Source of the DNA: Atrichornis clamosus
Taxonomy: Eukaryota; Chordata; Aves; Passeriformes; Menuridae
Reading direction: 5' to 3'
Assembly: GCA_013400975.1 (NCBI GenBank)
Contig: WBMZ01000408.1
Span: forward strand, 105,631-169,630
DNA length: 64,000 nt
A program made the translations under genes and the position numbers. The notes under the pieces were generated by a model. It was given only the letters and a program-made list of their open reading frames with translations. It did not search any database and was not told where the DNA came from. Shown one piece after another: positions 1-12,100 of the stretch; within the stretch, counting starts at the first letter, position 1, and every line of letters starts with the position of its first letter.

Positions 1-3000
1 CACTCAATGTCGCTCAATATTATATCAAATCATTAGCAGAAAGTTAATCATTACAGAAAGAAGAGGTCTCAGCTGACAATTCACTCATTTCCTACGTGAA
101 AGCACTACCATTACCACAGCAGCACAAAGATTCAGGCTCAGTGGCACTGCTCGCTACCTGAATACATCACCATGACTGGTAGGTGGAGCAAGAAGGGCCC
201 CTGTCTGTCCACAACCAGCAGGCACACACCCAATGGACAGACAAGTTCCGCCCAAATCCCCATCTTCCCCGGCCAGCGTGGGAGCCAGCTCAGTGGCAGA
301 ACCTCCCCCAGGATTAGGCCTGGAACAGGATTCCAGTTGCAGCCACTGTCACCCCGCAATGCAGCCAGCCAGGAGCCCTGTAGACCCAGGGAGGTCTGCA
401 CAGCGGGAGGGCCCCTTTAGTGTTATGTCCTGTCATAAAAAAATATATATTACCAAGTTCAAATCCTTGTGTTTCTTTTCTGCTGGCATAATAACTTTGA
501 AATGTATTATTGCTGAGACACTCGCCTCTCTCTGCCAACAACTCCCTGGAGAAAAGCACTAGCAGAAGAAAAGAACTTTTTACAGCTTCTTCATAAAAGA
601 AGTCAGCAATCCACTGGACCTAATCAACTTTTCCTAGACGGGGATAGAGCTTCAGTGGAACCTCATTGGTATGTCACAGAGAAGGCTCCAAATGTGCACT
701 GTATCTTAGCCGGTCTCTTCCATGGAAGCAAAAATTTGTGTTGCTGCCTCCACTGCCAGCTGTGCTAGGAAAGGGTGGAGGACCAATATTGCAGTCTAAG
801 AAGAACTAATAGGAAAAGAGAAGCATTTAAGTAAAACCACTCACTAACACTATAGATCTCCTTACCGGGTCAGCCTACCAATGCATCAGCACAGCTGGAT
901 GGTGTGTGTGAAGAGAACTGATAGCTGATTTAGGATAACAGCCTAAATAGGTGGTTTTAGGCTGCTCTTTTCACTCAGCCACAGAACACTGGTGCCAGAA
1001 ATCTCAGCAAGAGCCACATTAGTGGTTGGTCTTTCCACTGCCAGGAGCTGTGCCATCTGCAGGAGAAGACTTCCATTTCAGAAAGCACCTGATGGCCTCC
1101 GAGCTAATTTTCCCTGCTCCCAGAGATAAAGGCAGCCACAGATGTGGTTACAACTTTGATTATTTTTTTAAAATCATTTGAGAAATCATCTTGCCAGAGA
1201 ACAGTTGGAAATGATAGTCCTAAGCAGCTCAGAGGCAGCTCAGCTGGCAGACTTCAAAATAAGGCCATTGTATTAAGCATTTAAACTGGAAAAATTAATG
1301 GTTTGGCAGTGAGACAGTAGATCAAAAACTGATGCTGTCCTGGGGTTTTGCAAGTAGGCAAAGACCAAGAGCATGAGAAGTGTCTGAGCTAGACCAGCTC
1401 ACTGCTCAGCCCTGCAGGATGAGGGCTGGGCCAGGCAGGGTGCTTCTGCCACTGGCAGCTCTGACCTCAACCAGCAGCATCCCATGCTACACCATGATTC
1501 CCTTCACCCGTCACCAGGGACACCAGCACCTCTTTCACCCAGCAGGATGTTCAAACATGGCGTGGGAAAGCATCCTGCTCATGGGGTCAGGGAAACTGGA
1601 TCCCGACACTGTTGTCTCTGGAGTGTGCGCCGGGCTGCAGCAGCAGCAGGCAGCTACAGGCACCCGAGAAACCAAGCGTGTGAGGCAGTGGTCTGGGGCA
1701 GACCACAGGGGACTACTCCTTCCTTCCCTTCAATTCCTAGTGGAGAAATAGAAAGGCAAGTGTAATCAATTTGGCATGTATCTATTTACTATGAGCACAT
1801 ACAAAAGACTCATAACAGATCTCCTCCCCCACCTTTGGCAGTCAGCCTACATGTTGGCAAGCAAAAGATGTTATCTTAAAGATTCACTGCAATACCCTGA
1901 GTCATGCTGGAAGTTTGAATCTACCAGGAAGCCAGCTAAAGTCAAGGACCTAGAGTAGGGACACTGCCTTCCTTTGTATTTCTCATAGCAACATTCACAA
2001 GGTCAAATTCTCCACACCACCAGCACCGAGGAATCTCACAGACAGCAACACCTCACGTGCCTGTTCCAATGAGTGGGAGATAAGAGAGTCCAGTCCTTGC
2101 CCAGGACCAAGATTACAAGAGCACCTCTCCACCAAAGTTCTTCCCCAGCCAACTGGGCTTTAACTGGAGCTCCGGCTAAACCTCACCTTCCTATGCAGGG
2201 CTCCTGGGAGCAACTGAGGTTGCTGATGTGGCTGCCTCGGGGCGCTGGTCTATGGGATGATGGTGTAAGCTGGGGTACATGACAGAGGACAGAAGGCAGT
2301 GGAGCTGAGAAACTACCCGCATGGTTGGGCAACAGAGCACAGCCATTCAAGGGAGGAGTAGCAAATTCAAATCCCAGCATTAACACAACACTCAGCTGAA
2401 CAACTCAAGGACTCCACGGAGAAGGAATTCAAACCATGCAGCAGTTAAATCAGGTGGATTTGAAAACTGAGAGCTTTAGCTTCATGCCTCCATCAGGCAA
2501 ATTTGGACTTATGCAGCAGAAATCTGAGCATTTCTGGGGAACAGGAGAGGACTCCTTCTCCCAAACTGTGAAGTTTTCTGTTTAGTTTCCCACTATTTCA
2601 GTGACACTCACTTTTCAGAGCAGCCAGAGCTCAGCAGCAATAAAGTCCTATGGCCTCTGAAGATGATGGATACTGCATACCTCAGTAGTTCTCAGCAAAC
2701 AGCAGAGCCTGGACAACAAAACATGCTTCCATCAGATTGTGCAGCAACAAGTTTTCAGCCAACTCTGGACAGAAAACTAGTACAGGAAAATGCTGCACAC
2801 TGAAATACATTTGAGGGAAAGGGGGCTCATGGGGGGCTCACAGGGGGCTCTGCAGTCTGCAATGGCACAGAGATCCCGGCTGTACATCGGAACATCATTT
2901 TGGGGTGAGACGGACACAAGGAGCATGATGTTATGGTCATCTGCAAACTACCAGATGGAATTAGCAGATTTGTGGAAGCTGTTAGTTATGGCAGGGAGAT

Positions 3001-3084
3001 GTATAGATCTGAAGGCTAAAGGATCAGATAAAATCATTTAATATGAACTCCTGCAAGACAGGGGCCACAGAAACACAAGTTTGT
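1..3084. other. Intergenic DNA, no gene recognised
   Basis: Open frames are short and overlap on both strands without codon bias or family motifs. A G-rich motif (2815-2847) is described separately. By remembered vertebrate synteny (NRP2 - INO80D - NDUFS1) this could lie between NRP2 and INO80D, but nothing here proves it. Confidence 0.6.
2815..2847 (+). other. G-quadruplex-type motif
   Basis: Four runs of three to six G occur at 2815-2817, 2821-2825, 2831-2836 and 2843-2847, separated by 3-, 5- and 6-nt loops. They arise from an imperfect GGGGGCTCA-type repeat. Confidence 0.6.
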
Positions 3085-3372
3085 CATTTCTGTCTGACCC
3101 CAGGCTTGTCTCTTAGAGGTGTTCAATCTGGATTTGAAGATACCGAAGGATTGAAACTCTACCATCCTTCCAAATACATTAGTAGGTAATCTTAAGCATT
3201 AACAGGGCAGACGCCCCATTTTTCCCTGTCTTCATCTTTCAGGCATTGTATATTGTTATGCGTTTGTCCTCCAAATTAAATAGCCCTCTGCTAACAGAAG
3301 CCTTATTACTAAATAAATACTTAGAGATGATGATCCAGTCACCTCTTAACCTTTCCTTTGTTATGCTAAATT
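3085..3372 (-). mobile_element. Ancient CR1 LINE fragment, minus orientation
   Basis: Read as the reverse complement of a CR1 3' region, landmarks occur in order: GGATTGAAACTCTACCATCC, TAATCTTAAGCATTAACAGG, TTAAATAGCCCTCTGCTAAC, then GATGATCCAGTCACCTCTTA and CTTTCCTTTGTTATGCTAAA. This is the order of the turtle/crocodile-like CR1 antisense consensus as I recall it (GATGGAGATTCCACCACC..., GTGTTTAACCACCCTGACAG, ...CACCTCTTAATCTTTTCTTTG). Strongly diverged and truncated. Confidence 0.6.
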
Positions 3373-4254
3373 AGTTTAAACTTCCTTCATGGCTCCCTTC
3401 AGGGAAAGTTTCCCAGCTTCTGAACCTTCTTCTCTCCCAGGACAGCCCCTGGCAACCCCTCCGACCATACTGCCACACCAAAAGAGCTGCTTGATTGAGC
3501 AGGAAGCCAAAGCTGATTAAGCAAATCACCGTGGAAGGTAAGGAAATATGCTGCTGGTCACACCCCTGGTGTCCTGAGGCTTCCACAAAACTTCTTTGTC
3601 CCAGACTGGATATGCTGATACCCGACCATCAACCCGCCACAAGTGCCCTGCCAGTGGCACCCTGCCTGGTGCCCCTGCTGCTGCCATCACCCTAGCCCCA
3701 TGACCCTGGCCTTCCCAGAACCAAGGGCACCAGGAGATGCTGTGCACAGCCAAATCTGCAAAGCAATTAATTAACAGTGATAATTAACCTCTTCAATTAC
3801 TTTTATGCCTTCCCAACAAAAATCTGGGGTGCTTTTGTTTACTTGCTGTGTGACAACTGCTTGATGGATTTATAAGAAGTAAATTAATAAATAGGCAGTA
3901 CCCATGGCAAGAAATAATTGGAAGGACTTAATGTCACTGATTAAATTATCCATTCAAAAAGCAAGCGTTTTAGCAAAGCTTTTTTCTTTTCTCTTACATC
4001 CACACATCAGGAGCTCAGCACCTGCCAGGCCACCTCTCCCTGTGCCGTCGCATCTCTCCTTAAAGCCATCTCTGCCACGGCACTTCAAAGGCACGTGGCA
4101 GTGGCTGACAGCGAGGATGACATTTGCCACGTTGACCTTCACCACCGCATCATTCCCCCTGCTATCCCGACACCCGTCTTCTGCCCACTCCTCCGTGGCT
4201 GCCTCCCCGGGCCCCACACTGACAATTCCAGCTCAGCGGAGGGACTGTCCGGGT
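3373..4254. other. Intergenic DNA with a TAAT-rich block
   Basis: No gene is recognised. At 3764-3895 the composition turns AT-rich with several TAATTA-type cores (3764-3774, 3781-3787, 3794-3799, near 3882), unlike the GC-rich sequence on both sides. Confidence 0.5.
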
Positions 4255-4860
4255 TCAGCTCCAGAGTGCAGGTCGCAGCCTTGATCCTGGCCCTGGCTAT
4301 GTCCGGGCCTGTTACCCACGGGGCCCCGCGGGCTCCGGGGCTGGCCCGGGAGGGGCCTCGCGGGCTACGGGGCTGGCAGTGCCGAGCACAACGGGCTCTG
4401 AGGCTGGCACTGGCCGGGCACAGCAGGCTCGGAGGCTGGCACTGGCCGGGTACAGCGGGCTCCGCGGCTGGCAGTGGGCGGGCACAGCGGGCTCCGGGGC
4501 TGGCCCGGGAGGGGCACAGAGGGCTCCGGGGCTGGCACTGGCCGGGCACAGCAGGCCCGGGGGCTGGCCCGTGAGGGGCACAGCGGGCCCCGGGGCTGGC
4601 GCTGGCCGGGCGGGGCACAGCGGGCGCGGCGCGGAGCCCGCTCGGTGCGTGAGCCCCGAGCTCCATCTAGCGGGGCCGGGAGGGGCCGGGCCGGGCCTCT
4701 CCGCAGAGCCCCCGCGCTGCCGGGGACACGGCTGCTTCCGCGGACACCGCTGCCTCCGGGGCCTGCCAGCCCTCGCCCAGAGCTCCCGCCGCCGCTGGGC
4801 TGCCCACAGGGCCCTTGTCGGTGCAGAGGAGACCAGAGCTAGGCAGAGGGCTCAGGGGTT
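4255..4860. promoter_or_regulatory. GC-rich, CpG-rich block (orphan CpG-island-like)
   Basis: About 600 bp of high GC with frequent CpG, especially 4610-4810 (gcgggcgcggcgcggagccc and onward), lies in an otherwise AT-balanced region with no recognised gene nearby. About half of it is minisatellite, so the composition may come from repeat expansion rather than from a promoter. Confidence 0.5.
4321..4620. repeat. 32-bp GC-rich minisatellite, about nine copies
   Basis: The unit is close to AGCGGGCTCCGGGGCTGGCA followed by CTGGCCGGGCAC. Copies alternate between a CTGGCACTGGCCGGGCAC and a CTGGCCCGGGAGGGGCAC version, and a few carry single-base changes. Since 32 is not a multiple of three, the repeat passes through all frames and creates long GC-rich open frames on both strands that are not genes. 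Confidence 0.93.
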
Positions 4861-6926
4861 TAATCTCTAATATGAGCCTGTAATGATAGGCAAGAGAGCC
4901 CGTGCTGCTGAAAGGAGTGAGGGAACTCGGCAGGGGAGGTTTGTTTGAGGTGGCAAGGCGCTGCCCCGCACACCCGGACCCAGAAGGAATGGCTTCTAAA
5001 GGACCATCCACAAGCATCACCCTACCCTCGGGCACACAGGCACGATGCACAGCGCACCCCAGGGCCGTCCAGGGCAGAGCTGGCATCGGGGCTGGTGTAG
5101 GAAGGTATGACGACGTCAACCCGGATGACTGCTGTACCTCGGGCAGAGCAAGCACGTCCCAGGGTCAGAGTTTGGCCAAGGAATGCAGTGGGGTGAGGAA
5201 CATGTGCATCTTTCCCCCTTTCTAAACCCCAGTGACCTAGTGACATAAAGCCAGCACTGGTACCAGCTGCAGGCTTTCTAAATCACTCTGCCTCTCTTCT
5301 CTCTGGCTCTTATCTTTCTCTCAAAGATTGCTCACTGCTTTCATAACTTCCTAAGTTACTTATAATCTGCTGGCTGTGCAAGTATAGTTCCATAGACTTC
5401 TTTAAATTTTATCTTCTCTGTAAACGTGGAGAAGGGATGCAGACAGATTCAAAGCCCAGGTGACATTTTCAGACACTGCTCTGCTCCAAAAATCACAAGG
5501 TTTGAGCTTTTCACCCATTCTCCATGGAGAATTAATATGTCTCTGCCAACAAAGAGGGAAGGCTGGTAGTTACTTCTGGCATTACTTTTTGCCCAAAGGC
5601 CGCAGTATTTGGTGTTCCTATGAGATCCTGAGTGCACACTTGGCATGGGGTGAGAGGAGCTGCTGTCCAAACCTAGTGCCCAGATGATGTTCCAAGCCCA
5701 TACTCCAGATGGGAGGGAGGTCGATCAGCCCTCCTTCACTGGGTCTCCTTCCTCCACCAGTGCTTAAAGAAAACAAGGTTCCAGCACAAAACATCATGAG
5801 ATTTGCCCTAAAAAGTTAAGGAAAGCAACACAAGTTTACTTACCCTCTTTATTTGAGTCAATGGGGCAAGAGTTTAGTTTTTTTCTCTGCAGCGCTGAAA
5901 GCAGCCACCTTTCTCCTTCCTAAGGAGGAGCAGAGTTTGTCGCTGAGGTTTTAGGAAAAGTTCAGCTTCTGGAAGGACTGTAGGAGAGGTGCCCTGCTTC
6001 CTGGAGGATGGAGAAGAGCTACCAGCCTCTGTGTTGCTCCAGTTTTGTGTTGACATTTTTATTTTCCGTTGCTCCTTATCAGCTCAGGGCCAGCCTGGCC
6101 CACAGGCAGCTGATGACATTTCCAGTCATCGGCATTTTTCCAGTTGAGCTGAGATTAAGCCAGTGTCTTGTAAGGACTTGTACATTAAAGGACTGAAAGA
6201 GTGCTAACAGTCTCATCAACGAGCCCGGCTTTCCCGTGGTCTCGCAGTGTTCCTGCCATCGTGCCCAGCGTGTTTCAGAGCTGGCGCCTGCACCTGGAAA
6301 GGTTCAGGGAGGGCTGATGGCCGAGCTAGCAGGGTGCACACAGACCTCAGGCATTGTCTAGACCGTGGCTGGCTGCTTCCACCTGGTGAATCAAATGAGT
6401 CCAGACATTACCCACCTCCTCTGTGTACTTTTGTTCCAGAAAAGACAGAATAAATCGTAAATCAGAGCCTCCAAGAGCTTCACTAACAATTCTCCTTCCT
6501 GTGCTGAGGCTGCCCACCTATTGCAGAAGGACTGACTCTGACCTCCTTCTGTGGAGGCTGTATCATGAATCCCTCCACCTAAACACCTCTCCTGACTCAA
6601 TCCCATGCCAGTTAAGTCATTGCAATGTCTTGCCTTGCTTTTAAGGGAGTCTGGCCGCAGTCACCCAGTGTGATCTGGGGTGTGTATTAAATGTACAATG
6701 ACCCTGCCTATGAATAGCATTGGGTACCTGATTCCCAAATTGCGTTTGACACTCCAGGGCAGAAGTCTATACAGAGGATACTGAATGGTCTTAGTCAGCT
6801 TTTCTGCACCTGAAAACATCCCACCTTAAAGTCTTTTAGGTCTGACTTTCCCAGGATGTATCAAGAACTTGACTCAAACACACACAGCCTGAACCCTGTG
6901 AGACACCAAGGCTTGGGCATGTAAAA

Positions 6927-6956
6927 GTATATGGAGAAATGCATTTCTCCATGTAC
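6927..6956. repeat. 22-bp perfect palindrome with matched outer arms
   Basis: atggagaaatg at 6931-6941 is followed directly by its reverse complement at 6942-6952. After one mismatch (6930/6953), three further bases pair on each side (gta/tac). Confidence 0.92.
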
Positions 6957-9172
6957 TGAAGCTTGACTTTATGTGGTCTGGACATTGCAGTATGGAGGAA
7001 ACGGCAAGACAGTTAAGAAATTACAGTCCGTTGTATGGATGTGCACACACCCCCCTAACAACACACCTGGCTAAGCTCATGTAAGAAAGTACCCCCTGGG
7101 AATGCCCCTACTTTGGTACACTTGCAGGGGAAGCTGTGGCTTGCTCAGATATGTGTCATGGATTCACAGCTAACAAACTAGGTGCTGGTGTTTAGGAAGG
7201 CAGAAAAAATGGCCTGTGTGTCTTGGCAGGTGTCCGTAATGACAAATAACAGTAATCATAATAATAAGAAAAATTACAATAATCATAAGAAGCAGTAATG
7301 AAGGACCTTGCATGCTGCCAGCTGGACTGAATTGCCTGTGCAGAGCAGCCCACGAGCTCTCCCTGCTCCAAAAGCAGAGATGCCACATTATCAAACGTTT
7401 CCTTATCTGGAGAGAGCCAATGAGCGTAGGCTGCCTCCCCTGGTCTCCTTACTCCCAACAAAATCTTCTGCCAGCAGTGAACAAATCACTTGCATTGTAG
7501 GCATTCACCAGAAATCAAAGCCCTGGCAAGTTATTATTGCCCTGACACTCTTCCCAAGAGGAGGTTAATGCTGAGCTCTTTATCCTTCTGTGTTCCTGCT
7601 TTCCCTGACATGCTTGATTTTTTTGCATTTGCAGGTAATTCTGCTCTATTTGATCACAGTTCACTCGCCTGTCTAATGACTTCACATCGTCCGTCTGTCC
7701 TGCGGTGCAGCCGCCTGCACGGCAGCTCGCTCTTCCTGTCCCAGCTGCGTGCTCAACCTGGTGTTTTCTCAGCAATTCAGCTTTGGAAACACATTTCCTT
7801 CTTATCCAGCACAAAGGTGAAGCTGAAGTTGAGAATGGCAGCCCTGCATGGCACTGCCCACAGCTGGACTACAGAGGAGGTGGCAGCCTCAGGCTTTTCT
7901 GAGAGGTGAGGAAACCAGGGCAGGTGAAGCAGGGCAGCTGGCATCCCCTGGCCAGGCACAGGGCTGCTCTGCTCAGGAGGAACTGCAGGCACTTCTTCAG
8001 CTGTACCCCTATGGGATGGTGGGCAGAGGAGCTCGAGGGTCAAGCAGCTGCTCCTGAAACTGAACGTTAGAAATAAAATTAGGATTTGGCATGTGTTGTG
8101 CTCTGTGTGTCCCTGGGGCTTCTGGCTCCTGTCTGGGCAGCAGAGAGCCCTAGAGACAGGTCAGTGCCATAAGCCTGTGACTTGCCCACCCACCTACAAA
8201 GCAACCTGGCAGATGAGGTGCATAATACATCGTTTTGAATTCAAAGAGCAACGTTTCTATTTCCCCAGGAAGGCTCCATGTGCCCTCACCCCAACAGCCC
8301 CACCGGCAAGAGCTCAGGGCTGCCATGGGCAGAGCTGCGACAAGCTGCTGCCTCAGCCAGCCATGCACCCCTCACCCGGCCCACTGCCGCTACCCTGCTG
8401 TTGTCTCTGCCTGTCTCTGAGGGACTCAAGGGTCCAGGGGGCAAACTCCACCCATATTCCCCACGTGACCTCCCACTGCGGGGGCTGTGAGGGTGCTGGA
8501 ACTGCTTGAGCTCCTGCCAGCCTGGGAGCATTATACAGGAGAGCGCTGCGTGCTGAGCCGAGCCCCAGGACATGAGGGGAAGCCGTGCGTGCTGGCAGAG
8601 AGCACAGCAATGGCGTTTCTGTGTGCTGTCGGGATGAGCGTTTGGAGCGGTTATGTTTTCTGTGTACAGTGAGATCAAAATAGGAGCTTTCAAAATGACT
8701 TGAGATTAGCTGGAGGAAAACAACAGAGAAGGAGTGCAGCACATCCCTACTTGATCTAATTGTTGCACCCCATGAACACACTGCCCTTCTGCAAAGCCCA
8801 GGAAATGTAGCCCTGGTAGGCTCCAGAAAATTGTACCCTTGGCTGAGGGCACATGGGTCCTCTTCATAAGTGACCAAGGCTGTGCTGTGCTCAGCAAGGG
8901 CCAGGCAGGTCCCCTGGAGTTAAATCTCACCTTTCAGCTTTGGTCTGGGTTTCAACTGGGCTAGGGTACCCTGATGTGAGGTTCAAGGTGATCTTGGGTC
9001 CTCAGCGATCAATCAGGTGTGCTGAAGGGAACCACAGAGAGCTGTTCCCAATGTCACTGGAGGACAGGGGAAGAGCAGGAGCTGCTGTTTTGGCAGGGGT
9101 CACCAATGACACATGCCCAGCGCTGGACATGCTGAGGAGCCATCCCCACCATGCTGCGCACAGCCACACCAG

Positions 9173-9198
9173 CCTGCCTGCCTGCCTGCCTGCCTGCC
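9173..9198. repeat. (CCTG)n tetranucleotide repeat, about 6.5 units
   Basis: Uninterrupted CCTG copies lie in intergenic DNA. It is probably length-variable. Confidence 0.95.
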
Positions 9199-12100
9199 AG
9201 CTGAGCAGGTCTACGGAGCAAATTCCAGCTGTTTACTTGCTTAAGATATGCAGATACATGAGACACAGGCCTCAGACACCAAAATACCTCATTGTACTTG
9301 CAAATGAAGCGTCTCAGTATTTTTAAGTGCACAGAATTTGCAGGTGCCGTTAATTTTCCCCACACTTTGGTGTCTGGTGTTAACTGGAGGCAAGAGAGTT
9401 GTCAACAGGGGACCACACCTGCAGTTTCGAGGCTGCCTTAAATCAGTGACAAAACAGCTACAAAACCCAGTACCAAACTAAGGCAAACTGGTGAAGCCTG
9501 CAGAAGAGCCACCCCAGCAGGACAGGGTAGCTCTTGTCACTTGTGGAGCCAGGCAGGTACAGTTCACATATCCCTAAAAGGATCATGAGACCCACTTACC
9601 TGAGAGCCTGTTAATGCTGAAGCTGCTGCCAGCCAGTCTGTTCTTTCTCCTGAAGAAGAGCTCAGGTGATAAATACCCAATAGGAGCTATTTCATCACAA
9701 AAGAGGAAAAAAATAATCAGCAAGTGATACACTCTTCTAGTAAAGTTTCTTTCCCATCAGATTGTCACGGATAACTGCCAAAAAATGTTCAGAGTGGAAG
9801 ATGAGACAAGGAAAAGCTTAGAGAGGTTCATTACACCTGAAAATGAGATACATGTTCAGAGCAGTGGTTAGGAAGGGAGTAGCATCAACAGGTGTCTGCA
9901 GGTCTCCAGCAAATGAATGCTTCTTACCCAGTCTCACCATCAAAGGGCTGGTTAAGGAAGAGGAAACTTTACCATAAAAACATGTAATTCTTGGTGGGGT
10001 ACGGTGAAAAGGAAGAGCTGGGAGCCTCTTACTTCCCAAGGGAGGCTGGGTGGAGTCACGTGCTGGCATTCACCAAGAGCTGTTGAAAACTGAAAACAAG
10101 GAGGATCACTCTGCTTGCAAGTGGGATTTCTGCAGCAGAAAGATGACTGACTGGGTCAGGACAGGCCCTAAGAGAGGTGGGACGGATGGCAGTCATGACT
10201 CTTGTGCAAGTAAAGTGAAACGGTTCTGAAAAAATATGGGCTTACTAAGATCTAGGATTCAAATGCAAGAGTCTCATTAAGCAAAAATAATCCCTTATGT
10301 TGGTGTAGTATTTTCTTCTTATGAACTGGTCTAGATTTCCATCTGTGCTGCCTCCTTCCTCACATGGCAACACCTCACAGTCACATGCTTTTTATATTCC
10401 CAAAAAGTAGGAAGGTGCGATTACCAGCCTACAGCATCAGCAAGCATGTGCAGGAACAGAAGACTGGTTTTCTGGTTTAGTCATGAGATGACCAGGTGTC
10501 TCAGCGTGGGGGCAATCCCCCTCTGGACCTGAGCCTCCAAAGACAACCCCAGAGGACACCACAAAGCACTGGGAAAAAGTTGCTGAGCAAACGAGGATAG
10601 CGAGGGCTCTGCTGGTTCCCCCAGCTACTGACATGGATGGGACTCGGGGACTACGGGAGGTGGGAAAGGGGAAGCCCAACTTCCTACATGCACAGTAATA
10701 GTGCAGAGGAGGAAGGAGAATGGTGTTCAGACACTGAAGTCTGGGCTCACCTGTACTTTGTGATAAGTGAAAGCCCTTGTACCAGCTCTCTGCAAGATAA
10801 TCGGTGGTTTTGCCTCTGGATAGGTTTAGTGACTCTCACATTAGAAAGTGCTGAGGCATGCTCTGGGTAGTTTATCTTTGCTAATGCTTCCTTTAAGATT
10901 CTGTTCCAGACAAAGCAAGTGATGACCGTTTTTATAAAACCTGGCCATAAAATTTACATTAGCACAGGCCAGGTAGTACAAGCTCACCTATGGAGATTGC
11001 TGTGAGCCTGTAAAACTGTGCATTACCTTGTCAGAGTGGGGATGGTAAACCAGGTGTATTTCAAAACTTCAAGATCAGTGTTGTAAATTGTGTGCTGACA
11101 TCCAGCCTTCAGTGGCAGACGTAAGTCCCAAATAAAAGGCCCTCTCTAGGAAGAACATGATAGATGACAGAGAAGTCTCAAGGAAAAAAAGTGTTTGCAG
11201 AGATGCAGGAGCTTCACCAAGTGAGTCTGGAAGTGTCAAAATCCAGGTTGTCTGGATAATTGAAGAAAAGCAATTTCCTAAAAAGTAGTTACCTAAGGGG
11301 AGGAAATGTATTTCCTAAGCTCTGGAAATGGGATATACTGTTTCACATAGTACAAGAGCCTAGTGAGACATTTTGACATACGTCACTCAGGCATTGAAGA
11401 GCTGCAGCCTCTTTAGGAAATTAAGTAATGAGGGTGAATAGGAATAAAGGAAAGTGCCTGTTTGGAGCAGATGAAAGGACTCCAGATGTGTACACGGCTG
11501 TGACTGCTTCATATTGTTTGGGACTTTCAGTCCTGAAAGCAAAAGAGATAATACTGATGAAATGTGTAAGCCTTCACCTGAATGCTATAAAGACAGAATC
11601 AAACCTAATGTTAAAGCACAAATACAGAAAGGAAACGCAAGAGGAAATGAAAAGTGAAAAAGAATCTCCCCTTGAAAAAGTAATAAAAATATTCCACTTC
11701 CCCATGCTCTCCCTTATCTCACACCACTTGGGGAGCATTGGTTCTGCACAGACTATGCCACATATAGCAGGATGTAATTTCTGGGTTTGAAAAGAACAAT
11801 TGGAACTGAGGGCCTTGTCGTGCTTGTCAGCATCCCCAGCTCTACAGGTCACTTACTGTCACTGTCATTGCCACCAGCTGCTCCCTGGCAGCTCCATCAT
11901 GGCCACTCTCAAATAAACCCAGCACAGGACAGGAACTACTTTGGGTTGATTATTAAAAACTCAGTATATTCGTATATTATGAAAACGTCTTACAATGGTC
12001 TGCTACTCCTTGCAGAGTTTGGGCAATGAAATGAAACCAGGAATGCAAAACTACAGATGATGGACAAAGCAGGTCAAGTCCCGCTCTGTGGCAAACTGCA

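Noticed and set aside
4139..4870. Several 90-175-codon open frames on both strands, Pro/Ala/Gly/Arg-rich
   Set aside because: They are by-products of the GC-rich 32-bp minisatellite, which lacks stop codons in most frames. Repetition and simultaneous opening of opposite frames argue against coding.
8353..8877. 174-codon minus-strand open frame
   Set aside because: No recognisable domain, no splice-linked partner and several overlapping frames of similar quality; consistent with chance in GC-richer DNA.
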